A stretch of DNA of 41,060 nucleotides, taken from IMG/VR virus record IMGVR_UViG_3300025759_000211, positions 1-41,060 of that record; one strand, written 5' to 3'. This DNA comes from a virus. Under the pieces are notes generated by a model that was not told the DNA's origin, searched no databases, and saw only the letters and a list, made by a program, of their open reading frames with translations. Positions 1 to 7,836 of the stretch are shown here, piece after piece (the first letter of the stretch is position 1; the number at the start of each line of letters is the position of its first letter). The position numbers and the translations under genes were made by a program.

Positions 1-2340
1 GGCAGTGCAATATTAGAAGCTGATATGCAAGAACCTATGGAAACAGGGTTCAACGAAAATTTAGCTGAAATAATGACCGATTCAGATCTCGGAAGAATAG
101 CTAACGAGCTAGTAGACGGCATTGATAGAGACAAATCATCACGTGAGGATTGGGAAAGAACTTATACTGATGGTTTGAAATACTTGGGCATGAAGTTTGA
201 TGATGAAAGGTCTGAGCCTTTTGAAGGTGCATCTGGAGTTATTCATCCGTTATTAGGTGAAGCAGTCACAACCTTCCAAGCACAAGCATACAAAGAATTA
301 TTACCTTCTGGTGGACCCGTTAAAACACAAGTTATTGGTGCTTACGATACTGCGGTAGAAGAACAAGCACAAAGAGTCAAAGACTTCATGAACTATCAAA
401 TCGTTCATGTGATGGAAGAGTTTGATGAAGAGTTAGATCAGATGCTCTTTTACTTACCACTTGCAGGTTCTGCATTTAAGAAAGTTTACTACGATGAAAC
501 CTTAGGTAGAGCTGTATCTAAGTTTGTAGCACCTGAAGATTTAATCGTTCCTTACTACACCACCGATTTAGAGTCTTGTCCTAGAATTACTAACGTGGTT
601 AAAATGCCAGAGAACGAAGTAAGAAAACTTCAAGCCATTGGTTTTTACCGCAAGATAGATATAGATACAGGTGAAGAACCTGATATGTATTCTGAAGCAA
701 AAGAAGAAATCAACAAATTATCAGGTATGGAACCATCTTACGATGATGGCGAAGTATCTATTCTTTACGAAGTACACTGTAATTTAGATATTGATGGCTT
801 TGAGGACACTGATGAAAACGGTGAACTAACGGGTGTAAAACTGCCATATATCGTAACCATTGATTCAGGATCTAACCAAATACTATCTATCCGTAGAAAC
901 TTCCAAGAGCAAGATCCTATGAAGAACAAGATTGAATACTTTGTTCACTTTAAGTTTTTACCAGGACTAGGATTTTATGGTTTTGGTTTAACGCACATGA
1001 TAGGTGGTTTATCTAAAGCTTCTACATCAATACTAAGACAGCTTATTGACGCTGGTACCCTTGCTAATTTACCTGCTGGTTTCAAAACTAGAGGTATAAG
1101 AATTAGAGATGAAGACACACCGATTCAACCAGGTGAGTTCAGAGATGTTGATGCTCCTGGTGGATCTTTAAGAGATTCTATTCAACCTTTACCATTTAAA
1201 GAGCCAAGCGGAACTTTATTAAACCTATTAGGTATATTGGTAGACGGTGGTAAAAAGTTTGCATCTATTGCAGAAATTAATACAGGTCAAGGTAATCCTA
1301 ATGCACCTGTAGGCACAACATTAGCTTTGTTAGAAAGATCCACTAAAGTTTTAAGTGCTATTCACAAAAGATTGCACAATTCACAGAAAAAAGAGTTTAA
1401 GTTACTTGCACAAGTGTTTAAGGAGTACCTTCCCCCAGAGTACCCTTATGCCGTAGCTGGTGGCAATGCTGCGATAAAATTATCCGATTTTGATGATAAT
1501 ATAGATATATTCCCTATATCCAACCCCGATATATTTAGTCAATCTCAACGCATTGCCATGGCACAAGAGATGATGGCATTAGTTCAATCTAATCCTGATG
1601 TTCATGGTCCTAACGGTATTTATGAGTCTTACAAAAGAATGTACTCAGCTATAGGTGTAGATAATATTGAAAAGATACTTACTCCACCGCCACCGACAGA
1701 ACCAACCCCACTAGAAGCAGGTTTTGAAAATAACAAACTATTACTAGGTCAACAGGCTCAAGCCTTTGGCCAACAGAATCATGATGCACATATAACAACG
1801 CATATTGCTTTATTACAAACACCACCGGTGCAAATGAACGCACAGGTACAAGCTTTAATACATTCACATATCATGCAACATTTACAAATGAAAGCTGATA
1901 GTTTGGCTGAACAACAAATGCCACCTGAAGCTATGCAACAGTTCCAACAACTACAACAACAAGCTCAACAGGCAAATCCTGCTGAAGCACAACAGTTGGT
2001 GCAACAAGCAGGTGATATATTGGCACAGTTCTCTGCACCGATTATGGCAGAGCTTATTACCCAATACAGTCAGCAAGTAGCTGATCCTAGTGACGAAGAT
2101 CCATTAGTTGCTATAAGAAAACAAGAACTTGCCCTCAAAGGTCAAGAGTTATCTATGGAACAACAACAGTTCTTACAAGAAGAAAAACGTAAGGCTATGG
2201 ACGCACAAAGACGTATTGATGTTGATAGAGAAAGAATAGAAACTATGGAAGATATTGCTGATCTACGTGATGAAACTGCTAGAGCTAGGTTAGAACAGCA
2301 AGCACGTTTTAAAATGTTAGATATGCAAAATAAAAATTAA
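1..2340 (+). CDS. Phage portal protein (5' end beyond window)
   Basis: Portal proteins form the dodecameric ring at the capsid vertex through which DNA is packaged and ejected. The frame is open from base 1. The first ATG is at 25, but there is no convincing Shine-Dalgarno before it and no stop upstream, so the true start probably lies left of the window and the gene is annotated as 5' partial. The 771 residues from the ATG have the usual marine-phage portal layout: an acidic N-terminus, a conserved segment around 'TEPFEGASGV'-like residues (here SEPFEGASGVIHPL, about 62-75), a long alpha/beta body, and a Gln-rich helical C-terminus (about 600-771) with runs of QQ and probable coiled coil. 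The position directly before co-chaperonin, scaffold and capsid genes supports the call. The large terminase would be expected just upstream. Confidence 0.85.
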   Translation, partial: GSAILEADMQEPMETGFNENLAEIMTDSDLGRIANELVDGIDRDKSSREDWERTYTDGLKYLGMKFDDERSEPFEGASGVIHPLLGEAVTTFQAQAYKELLPSGGPVKTQVIGAYDTAVEEQAQRVKDFMNYQIVHVMEEFDEELDQMLFYLPLAGSAFKKVYYDETLGRAVSKFVAPEDLIVPYYTTDLESCPRITNVVKMPENEVRKLQAIGFYRKIDIDTGEEPDMYSEAKEEINKLSGMEPSYDDGEVSILYEVHCNLDIDGFEDTDENGELTGVKLPYIVTIDSGSNQILSIRRNFQEQDPMKNKIEYFVHFKFLPGLGFYGFGLTHMIGGLSKASTSILRQLIDAGTLANLPAGFKTRGIRIRDEDTPIQPGEFRDVDAPGGSLRDSIQPLPFKEPSGTLLNLLGILVDGGKKFASIAEINTGQGNPNAPVGTTLALLERSTKVLSAIHKRLHNSQKKEFKLLAQVFKEYLPPEYPYAVAGGNAAIKLSDFDDNIDIFPISNPDIFSQSQRIAMAQEMMALVQSNPDVHGPNGIYESYKRMYSAIGVDNIEKILTPPPPTEPTPLEAGFENNKLLLGQQAQAFGQQNHDAHITTHIALLQTPPVQMNAQVQALIHSHIMQHLQMKADSLAEQQMPPEAMQQFQQLQQQAQQANPAEAQQLVQQAGDILAQFSAPIMAELITQYSQQVADPSDEDPLVAIRKQELALKGQELSMEQQQFLQEEKRKAMDAQRRIDVDRERIETMEDIADLRDETARARLEQQARFKMLDMQNKN

Positions 2341-2379
2341 AACTTGCAAATTAAAAAATAAATACACATAATAAAACCC

Positions 2380-2586
2380 ATGATTAAAAGAACAGAGATA
2401 AGTCAACAGAAAACACCCAAGGTTTTGAAAAACAAAAACAGCTACAGCAACAAAGGTAATGGATCTTTGAAAACTAAAGCTGGTACTTTTTCAGCTAATA
2501 CTAAACCTCAGCCTGGTATGGGCAAAGGTAAAGCTAGAGGCATGGGTGCTGCCGAGTTCGGTGGCAAGTTTTCTGGAATCTATTAA
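2380..2586 (+). CDS. Small basic Gly-rich protein, unknown function
   Basis: A 68-residue, lysine-rich protein with no membrane segment or recognised domain. The N-terminal half is polar and basic (KTPKVLKNKNSYSNK). The C-terminal half is Gly-rich (PGMGKGKARGMGAAEFGGKF), a tail of a type I associate with small proteins next to portal genes in marine phages. It starts 39 bases after the portal stop and its stop shares a base with the next ATG (TAATGG at 2584), so it is translationally coupled inside the head operon. A virion or packaging accessory role is inference only. The low complexity makes remote homology hard to judge. Confidence 0.6.
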   Translation: MIKRTEISQQKTPKVLKNKNSYSNKGNGSLKTKAGTFSANTKPQPGMGKGKARGMGAAEFGGKFSGIY

Positions 2587-2792
2587 TGGATCCAGTTTGG
2601 CTGGCTAACAAGTTCCTAAAAGAACTCGAAGCTAGGAGAGAGGACACCAAAGATGCTATGTTAGCAGGGTGTAAAGACTTTTCTCAGTATGAATATCTGC
2701 GTGGGCGTTACAGTTCTCTAGCCGATGCAGAAAATATATTTAGAGAACTGCTAGGAAAAATACAACAAGATGAGCAAGATACAAGTCCCTGA
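2586..2792 (+). CDS. Small helical protein of the head operon
   Basis: A 68-residue, mostly helical protein with no signal peptide or transmembrane segment. A central segment (DFSQYEYLRGRYSSLADAEN) resembles small hypothetical proteins found between portal and scaffold genes of marine phages, some annotated only as conserved hypothetical. It overlaps the preceding gene by one base and the following co-chaperonin gene by 23 bases, which supports coupled translation. The function is not recognised. An assembly or packaging accessory role is inferred from context. Confidence 0.6.
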   Translation: MDPVWLANKFLKELEARREDTKDAMLAGCKDFSQYEYLRGRYSSLADAENIFRELLGKIQQDEQDTSP

Positions 2793-3264
2793 TCATGTTG
2801 CAAAGTCGATAGAGGCAGAGCAAAAAACAAAACAAAAAGAAGAAACTAAAACCGAAGAAACAGCAGAAAATGTTGCCTACGTCAAAGAAGAGGCACGGGT
2901 TTTAGATCCAACACTTTTAGAAAAATCATTTTTAGAACGTATGCCCCAACCTACAGGTTGGCGGATACTTATATTACCTTACAAAGGTAAAGCAGTTACT
3001 GAAGGAGGAATCCACTTAGTTCAATCAACCGTAGATAGAGAGTCTCTAGCTACAGTCGTTGGCTATGTAGTAAAAATGGGTCCTGATTGCTACAAGGATA
3101 CAAGCAAGTTTGATCATCCTTGGTGTCAGGAAAAACAATGGGTATTGATAGGCAGATATGCTGGTGCTCGTTTCAAACTCGGTGATGAGTCTGAATGCAG
3201 AATCATTAACGATGATGAGGTGATAGCTACCATCCTAGATCCTGACGATATTCTTGCAGTATAA
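2770..3264 (+). CDS. groES: GroES-like co-chaperonin (Cpn10)
   Basis: Co-chaperonins cap GroEL. Phage versions such as T4 Gp31 and RB49 CocO adapt the host chaperonin to fold the large capsid protein. Residues about 58-164 fit the Cpn10 beta-barrel: an initial strand (PTGWRILILPYK, 61-72), a mobile-loop region with GGIHL at 79-83 (compare GGIVL in GroES), a second strand GxVVKMGPD (98-106), and a C-terminal part with a short DDEVIATI-type strand. The protein is 164 residues against about 97 for bacterial GroES. The excess is a charged Lys/Glu-rich N-terminal extension of about 55 residues. It lies directly before the scaffold and capsid genes, where a capsid-folding helper makes sense. It overlaps the preceding gene by 23 bases. 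Confidence 0.8.
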   Translation: MSKIQVPDHVAKSIEAEQKTKQKEETKTEETAENVAYVKEEARVLDPTLLEKSFLERMPQPTGWRILILPYKGKAVTEGGIHLVQSTVDRESLATVVGYVVKMGPDCYKDTSKFDHPWCQEKQWVLIGRYAGARFKLGDESECRIINDDEVIATILDPDDILAV

Positions 3265-3273
3265 GGAGAAAAA

Positions 3274-4212
3274 ATGGCTGAAGAAAATGCAAAGGTTGTA
3301 GAAGAAACAGAAGTAGAAGAAGGAGAGATTGTTGAAATAGAAACTGTTGAAGAAGCGAAAGCACAAACAAAGATACCTATGGAGTCTGACGATAAAGAAG
3401 CAGACCAGCAAATAGAAGATATATCTGATACACCAGAAGCAAAAAAAGAAGAAGAATTAGAAGATTATTCTAAAAGCGTACAAAAAAGAATTAATACGCT
3501 TACTAGAAAATTAAGAGAAGCTGAAAGAGGTCAGGAGTCTGCATACGAGTATGCTAAGAGAACTGCTGCCGAGAATGAACAGCTTAGAACAAGAAGTTCT
3601 AATCTTGATAGATCTTATTTAATGGAAGCTGAAAATAGGCTTAAATCACAAAAACAACAAGCTATGACTGCTTTAAAATCTGCTCATGAGAACCAAGATT
3701 ATGACAAGGTTGCAAAAGCACAAGATGTTTTAGCTAAGATTGCTGTAGAAGAAAATAAGATTGTTTCTTCAAGAACAGCGATAGAACAACAACCCGTTCA
3801 ACAATCAAAAAACATACAGCAAAACTATCAACAGCCTACACCACAATACCAGGCTCCACCTAAGCTAGATGAAAAACAAGAAGCGTGGGTAGAGAATAAT
3901 AAATGGTTTGGTGAAGATGAAATTATGACGTTGGCTGCTTTTACCATAGATCAAAGACTTGTTGCAGAAGGATACGATCCTAAATCGGATGAGTATTACT
4001 CTGAAGTAGATAAAAGATTGCGACAAGAGTTTCCACACAAGTTTGAAGAGTCTTCTGCTAAATCGAAGCCTCAACAAAAGGTGGCTTCGGCAGGCAGAGT
4101 AGCAGGTAATACCGGCTCAAAAAGACAAGTTAAGTTGTCGCCAGCAGAAGTTCAAATGGCAAAAAGATTAAACGTACCCTTAACAGAGTACGCAAAATAT
4201 GTTAAAAGGTAA
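3274..4212 (+). CDS. Scaffolding protein
   Basis: Scaffolding proteins guide procapsid assembly and then leave the head. This 312-residue protein has the expected properties: a very acidic N-terminus (Glu/Asp-rich, 1-70), a long charged helical region with coiled-coil character (about 70-170, including KRINTLTRKLREAE), a Gln/Pro-rich linker (about 170-200), and a basic C-terminal segment (SPAEVQMAKRLNVPLTEYAKYV) of the kind that binds capsid subunits. A good ribosome site (AAGGAGAAAA) precedes ATG 3274. It sits two genes upstream of the decoration and major capsid genes. There is no protease-like domain, so maturation by a fused protease is not suggested. Confidence 0.75.
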   Translation: MAEENAKVVEETEVEEGEIVEIETVEEAKAQTKIPMESDDKEADQQIEDISDTPEAKKEEELEDYSKSVQKRINTLTRKLREAERGQESAYEYAKRTAAENEQLRTRSSNLDRSYLMEAENRLKSQKQQAMTALKSAHENQDYDKVAKAQDVLAKIAVEENKIVSSRTAIEQQPVQQSKNIQQNYQQPTPQYQAPPKLDEKQEAWVENNKWFGEDEIMTLAAFTIDQRLVAEGYDPKSDEYYSEVDKRLRQEFPHKFEESSAKSKPQQKVASAGRVAGNTGSKRQVKLSPAEVQMAKRLNVPLTEYAKYVKR

Positions 4213-4217
4213 TAGTT

Positions 4218-4703
4218 ATGACTGAAAAAGATAACAACGAAATAAACAGAACACCACGTTCTGCCGACACTCGAGCTACTAAAGAAGCTCGCAAACCATG
4301 GAGCCCGCCATCAATGTTGGACGCTCCTCCTGCCCCTGAAGGTTATACCTACAGGTGGATTAGAGCCGAAAATGTAGGTCAAGAAGACAGGAAAAATGTA
4401 ACTGCAAGATTAAGCGAAGGTTTCGACCTAGTAAGATTAGAAGAGTTACCTGATAATTTCCAGGTCAAATTTGATTCTATACAAGAAGGCAAACATTCAG
4501 GAGTAGTAGCCCGTGGTGGTTTGCTTTTGGCAAAGATTCCTAATGAAACGCGTGAAGAGAGAAACTCCTACTATGCTGCACGTGCTCAAACTCAGCAAGA
4601 TGCTGTGGATAATGATCTTCTTAGAGAGTCTGACCCTAACTCACCGATTTTAAAACCGGAGAGGTCAAGCAAAGTAACTTTTGGAGGTGGTCAACGTAGT
4701 TGA
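4218..4703 (+). CDS. Conserved phage head-region protein
   Basis: A 161-residue soluble protein with a disordered, Pro- and charge-rich N-terminus (SPPSMLDAPPAPEGYTYRWI, about 29-48) followed by a compact alpha/beta segment (VARLSEGFDLV..., then GVVARGGLLLAKIP around 94-107) and a Gly/Arg-rich tail. The pattern 'APEGYTYRWIRAENVGQED' resembles conserved proteins located between scaffold and decoration genes in marine podoviruses and myoviruses, but I cannot assign a biochemical role. It is six bases downstream of the scaffold stop. It is probably a capsid-associated or assembly protein. Confidence 0.65.
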   Translation: MTEKDNNEINRTPRSADTRATKEARKPWSPPSMLDAPPAPEGYTYRWIRAENVGQEDRKNVTARLSEGFDLVRLEELPDNFQVKFDSIQEGKHSGVVARGGLLLAKIPNETREERNSYYAARAQTQQDAVDNDLLRESDPNSPILKPERSSKVTFGGGQRS

Positions 4704-4741
4704 TCATCAAAATTTTAATAACAAATATAAGGTGACTTATT

Positions 4742-5302
4742 ATGGCTAACAAAAATGCCCCATTTGGAGCAAGAGTAGTAGGTAAATTAGGTTCTGGTGT
4801 CGCTAATGGCGGTACAACAGAATACAAAATTGCCTCTGGTGCTTCAGGGAATATTTTTTCTGGCGATTTAGTAAAAATGACCAACACAGGTACTATTTTA
4901 GTAGCTGCTGCTGGTGATGAAGCTTTAGGTGTGTTTAGAGGATGTCAATTCACTGATTCAAACGGTGATGTTGTATTCAAATCTTACTATCCTGATGGCA
5001 CTGTATCGTCCGATATTGTTGCATTCGTAATAGATGACCCTGATGCTGTATTTGAAATTCAAAGTGCAGGTTCTCCAGCTCAAACTGATGTCGGTTTGAA
5101 CGCAGATATCTCCTATACTTCTGGCTCTACCAAAACTGGTATGTCAGCTATGGAGCTATCTGGAACAACAGCAGCTACAACTGCTACGTTTAGAATCATG
5201 GGCTTTTCGAGTGACCCAGATAACAGTACAACAGGTTCAGCTAACGTGAATGTGATTGTTAAATTTAATGAGCATTTTTATGTCGATCCAACAGGAGTAT
5301 AA
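4742..5302 (+). CDS. Probable head decoration protein
   Basis: A 186-residue beta-rich protein with alternating Gly/Thr/Ser strands and no membrane segment. It begins MANKNAPFGARVVGKLGSG and includes GNIFSGDLVKMTNTGTILVAAAGDEALGVFRG, a pattern seen in small capsid decoration or stabilising proteins encoded immediately before the major capsid gene. The ribosome site AAGGTGA precedes ATG 4742. Its stop is four bases from the capsid start. Capsid decoration is inferred from position, size and composition; a head fibre protein is the main alternative. Confidence 0.65.
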   Translation: MANKNAPFGARVVGKLGSGVANGGTTEYKIASGASGNIFSGDLVKMTNTGTILVAAAGDEALGVFRGCQFTDSNGDVVFKSYYPDGTVSSDIVAFVIDDPDAVFEIQSAGSPAQTDVGLNADISYTSGSTKTGMSAMELSGTTAATTATFRIMGFSSDPDNSTTGSANVNVIVKFNEHFYVDPTGV

Positions 5303-5305
5303 ATA

Positions 5306-6208
5306 ATGGCAATTAACAGATCGCAATTAGCGAAAGAATTAGAGCCAGGTTTGAATGCTTTGTTCGGCATGGAATATGCTAGATACGAAGCTCAACATAC
5401 AGAAATTTATGAAACAGAAACTTCTGATAGAGCGTTTGAAGAAGAAACTCTAATCGTAGGGTTTGGTAATGCGGAAGTAAAAGCTGAAGGTAGCGGTGTC
5501 AGATTTGATACAGCTAACGAAGGTTATACATCTCGTTACACCCACGAAACAGTGGCTTTAGCATTCGCTTTAACTGAAGAAGCAGTTGAAGATAATTTGT
5601 ATGACAGGCTAGGAGCAAGATATACCAAAGCATTAGCAAGATCTATGGCTAACACCAAACAGATCAAAGCAGCAGCTGTTCTAAACAACGCGTTTAGTAC
5701 AGCAGGTGGCGATGGCGTATCTTTAATTAACACTGCTCACCCTCTAGGGGGAGGCGGTACTTTAGCAAACAGAGCTACCACTATGGCGGATCTTAATGAA
5801 ACTTCACTTGAAGACGCATTAATTAATATTTCTACATTAACAGATGATAGAGGTCTTAATATTGCTCTTAAAGGTACAAAGCTCATTATTCCACCACAAT
5901 TAGTGTTTGTTGCTGACAGATTACTTAACTCTCCAGGTAGAGTTGGCACATCTGACAATGACATCAATGCTATAAGCAATACTGGTATGCTACCTGAAGG
6001 ATATGTTGTAAATAACTATCTAACAGATACTGATGCGTATTTCATTAAAACTGACTGTCCAGATGGATTTAAGTATTTTGAAAGATCTCCAATGTCAACA
6101 TCATTAGAGGGTGATTTCGATACAGGTAATATGAGATATAAAGCTAGAGAGCGTTATAGCTTCGGTTATTCAAACTTCAGAGCCGTTTACGGTTCTCAAG
6201 GGGCTTAA
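5306..6208 (+). CDS. Major capsid protein
   Basis: A 300-residue protein, the usual size for a HK97-fold major capsid protein without a delta domain. Features expected of the fold are an N-terminal helical arm (about 1-35), an extended E-loop-like segment with FEEETLIVGFGNAEVKAEG (about 44-63), a long spine-like helix (LTEEAVEDNLYDRLGARY, about 89-106), and A-domain strands near 195-245. The C-terminal part contains TDCPDGFKYFERSPM and ends in an aromatic strand. It follows portal, scaffold and decoration genes and is followed immediately by the only clear terminator in the window, as expected for a gene that must be transcribed heavily. A ribosome site (CAGGAG) lies within the preceding gene's end. 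Confidence 0.87.
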   Translation: MAINRSQLAKELEPGLNALFGMEYARYEAQHTEIYETETSDRAFEEETLIVGFGNAEVKAEGSGVRFDTANEGYTSRYTHETVALAFALTEEAVEDNLYDRLGARYTKALARSMANTKQIKAAAVLNNAFSTAGGDGVSLINTAHPLGGGGTLANRATTMADLNETSLEDALINISTLTDDRGLNIALKGTKLIIPPQLVFVADRLLNSPGRVGTSDNDINAISNTGMLPEGYVVNNYLTDTDAYFIKTDCPDGFKYFERSPMSTSLEGDFDTGNMRYKARERYSFGYSNFRAVYGSQGA

Positions 6209-6250
6209 GGAACGATTTATTGTAGCGTTTCTAACTCAACTACAATTCTT

Positions 6251-6280
6251 AAGGGAGCTTCGGCTCCCTTTCTTTTTTCT
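6251..6280 (+). terminator. Intrinsic terminator after major capsid gene
   Basis: A perfect 8-base stem (AAGGGAGC, 6251-6258; GCTCCCTT, 6263-6270) closes on the very stable TTCG tetraloop and is followed by a T-rich tract (TCTTTTTTCT). It lies 42 bases after the capsid stop and is a textbook Rho-independent terminator. It is the only strong one I found. The opposite strand has a less suitable tail, so it acts on the plus strand. Confidence 0.93.
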
Positions 6281-6320
6281 AAAAGAAGGTATATGATTTA
6301 ATTCTAGGATTAATTAACTT

Positions 6321-6362
6321 GTTCTACCGACTGACCTAGCAGACAAGCCAAGACAGTAGAAC
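6321..6362 (+). other. Structured 5' leader, long-range stem
   Basis: Between the terminator and the 6384 gene, GTTCTAC (6321-6327) is complementary to GTAGAAC (6356-6362), enclosing 28 bases. The enclosed sequence contains CCTA (6335-6338), which could pair with the TAGG loop (6372-6375) of the next hairpin or with CTAGG at 6304-6308. It therefore looks like a folded RNA leader rather than spacer. It does not match a riboswitch consensus that I can recall. The stem is short and its function is unproven. Confidence 0.5.
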
Positions 6363-6364
6363 TT

Positions 6365-6382
6365 ATTTCCTTAGGAGGAAAT
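6365..6382 (+). promoter_or_regulatory. Hairpin occluding Shine-Dalgarno of 6384 gene
   Basis: ATTTCCT (6365-6371) pairs perfectly with AGGAAAT (6376-6382) over a TAGG loop. The strong ribosome-binding sequence TAGGAGGAA (6372-6380) lies in the loop and 3' arm, two to three bases before ATG 6384. Folding would hide the site, so translation of the downstream virion protein could be modulated by RNA structure, a bound protein or RNase. The hairpin is seen directly; the regulatory role is inferred. Confidence 0.55.
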
Positions 6383-6383
6383 T

Positions 6384-6893
6384 ATGGCAAAATCGACATT
6401 CTCAGGTCCAGTCAAGTCATTGGCAGGATTTATTACAGCAGGTGTTAACAGCACTGTTAGTCTGACAGCAGACACAACATTAACTGTTGATACTCATGCA
6501 GGAAAAATATTGTTATGTAATGATGCAGATGGTAAATTTACTTTACCTTCAATTGTTACTACAACTCCAAGCGATCCAACAGATCCAAATCAGTTAAATA
6601 ATGTTGGTGCTTCTTTCTATTTCTATATAGAAACATTAGCTACTGATCTTGATATTAAAACTGATGGAACTGACAAGTTTAAAGGCTCTGTATTTGTAGC
6701 CGTAGACGATGGTGTTGAAAAAGCTTTCGTACCAGCAGCTACTAACGATGTTATTACATTAAACGGTACAACTACAGGTGGTATAGTCGGTAGTGTTGTT
6801 CAAGTAACAGCTATTGATACAGCAACATACCTAGTCCATAACTCATTATTAATTGGTTCTGGAACTTTAGTAACACCATTCGCTGACGCGTAA
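6384..6893 (+). CDS. Virion-type protein, first gene after leader
   Basis: A 169-residue beta-rich protein of Thr, Ser, Val and Gly strands with no signal peptide, membrane segment or enzyme motif. It begins MAKSTFSGPVKSLAGFITAG and contains VDTHAGKILLCNDADGKFTLP. This resembles surface or decoration proteins of marine phages, where short strands surround a Gly/Asp-containing turn. It is preceded by an unusually strong but hairpin-embedded ribosome site, which suggests a high and possibly controlled synthesis rate. A capsid surface or head-fibre role is inferred; the family is not recognised. Confidence 0.6.
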   Translation: MAKSTFSGPVKSLAGFITAGVNSTVSLTADTTLTVDTHAGKILLCNDADGKFTLPSIVTTTPSDPTDPNQLNNVGASFYFYIETLATDLDIKTDGTDKFKGSVFVAVDDGVEKAFVPAATNDVITLNGTTTGGIVGSVVQVTAIDTATYLVHNSLLIGSGTLVTPFADA

Positions 6894-6903
6894 GGAGTAG
6901 ATT

Positions 6904-7305
6904 ATGGCAGATGCAGTAACATCACAAACAATTCAAGACGGTGAAAGAGTTGCTGTTCTAAAGTTCACTAATGTATCTGATGGTACAGGTGAATCGGCTG
7001 TAAAAAAGGTAGACGTTTCTGCACTAACACCAAATAGTGCAGGAGAGTCTTGTACTTCTGTTTCTGTTGCTAGAATATACTGGGCTACAAGAGGCATGGG
7101 TGTGAACATTGAATTTGACGCTACATCTAACGTACTATTAACTGGTTTACCAGCAGATAGCACAGGTGATGAGTATTATGATTTATTTAGTGGCATACCA
7201 AACAATGCTGGATCTGGTGTTACTGGTGATATTGACTTTACAACTGTAGGACATACAAGCGGAGACACATACTCTATTATTTTAGTTTTGAATAAAAACT
7301 ATTAA
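6904..7305 (+). CDS. Virion-type protein, unknown
   Basis: A 133-residue beta-sheet-rich protein lacking membrane or enzymatic motifs. The composition (Ser, Thr, Gly, Val, Asp) matches the preceding gene product and phage structural proteins. A clean ribosome site (AAGGAGTAGATT) precedes ATG 6904, and the spacing to its upstream neighbour is ten bases, so the two are cotranscribed. Likely a second head or connector-associated structural protein. No family was recognised. Confidence 0.6.
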   Translation: MADAVTSQTIQDGERVAVLKFTNVSDGTGESAVKKVDVSALTPNSAGESCTSVSVARIYWATRGMGVNIEFDATSNVLLTGLPADSTGDEYYDLFSGIPNNAGSGVTGDIDFTTVGHTSGDTYSIILVLNKNY

Positions 7306-7308
7306 TGA

Positions 7309-7614
7309 ATGGCTACTACGAGAGGCAGAAAACAAAAACCTATAGCCAGAACAACAGGTAAAGGTGGTAATTACCGCCCCACTAAAAAAGGGGCGGGAAT
7401 GACCCGCAAGGGCATCAAAGAACATAGAAGAAAAAATCCTGGCTCTAAGCTTCAAGGAGCTGTTACAGGTACAGTTAAAAAAGGATCTAAAGCAGCAAAA
7501 AGACGTAAATCTTATTGTGCTAGATCACTAGGGCAACTGAAACGTAGCTCTGCAAAAACAAGAAACGATCCTAATTCAAGAATTAGACAAGCAAGAAGAA
7601 GATGGAAGTGTTAA
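7309..7614 (+). CDS. Highly basic protein, DUF6321-like
   Basis: A 101-residue protein dominated by Lys, Arg and Gly. The C-terminal motif KRRKSYCARSLGQ, then KTRNDPNSRIRQARRRWKC, matches what I recall of a basic domain (DUF6321 type) in marine viruses, with two conserved Cys at each end of the motif. The first 60 residues are disordered and protamine-like. It is the first of four consecutive basic genes. Binding to DNA or RNA inside the head, or neutralising DNA charge, would fit the composition, but no function is established. The start at 7309 gives the long frame; an overlapping ATG at 7305 is in another frame. Confidence 0.7.
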   Translation: MATTRGRKQKPIARTTGKGGNYRPTKKGAGMTRKGIKEHRRKNPGSKLQGAVTGTVKKGSKAAKRRKSYCARSLGQLKRSSAKTRNDPNSRIRQARRRWKC

Positions 7615-7836
7615 ATGGCAAAAGCTAAAAGTGGTGGCAAAATATGTCCAGCAGGCAAAGCCTGGGCAAAAAGAACCTTTGATACATATCCAAGTGCATA
7701 CGCTAACATGGCTGCATCAAAATATTGTAAAGATCCAAACTACGCAAAAGGTAGTAAAAAAAGAAAGAAAAAAGCAACAGGTGGATTTGTCTCTATAAGA
7801 GGTCAAGGTGCTGTTATGGCTAATAGGAGAAGATAG
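7615..7836 (+). CDS. Small basic Cys-containing protein
   Basis: A 73-residue basic protein. The central block KICPAGKAWAKRTFDTYPSA, followed by ANMAASKYCKDPNYAK (about 9-45), with one Cys at each end, looks like the same small fold as in other basic proteins of marine phages. After that the chain is Lys/Arg-rich and ends in ANRRR. It starts directly after the preceding stop (TAAATGG) and its stop shares a base with the next GTG start. A nucleic-acid-binding or virion role is inferred only from charge and neighbourhood. Confidence 0.65.
   Translation: MAKAKSGGKICPAGKAWAKRTFDTYPSAYANMAASKYCKDPNYAKGSKKRKKKATGGFVSIRGQGAVMANRRR

Noticed and set aside
2341-2379. Promoter in the AT-rich gap after the portal gene
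   Set aside because: Only A/T runs without a paired -35/-10 at normal spacing; composition alone explains it.
6305-6362. Known riboswitch (for example glnA or downstream-peptide type) in the leader at 6283-6383
   Set aside because: The conserved bases I recall for those motifs are not present. Kept only as an unassigned structured leader.
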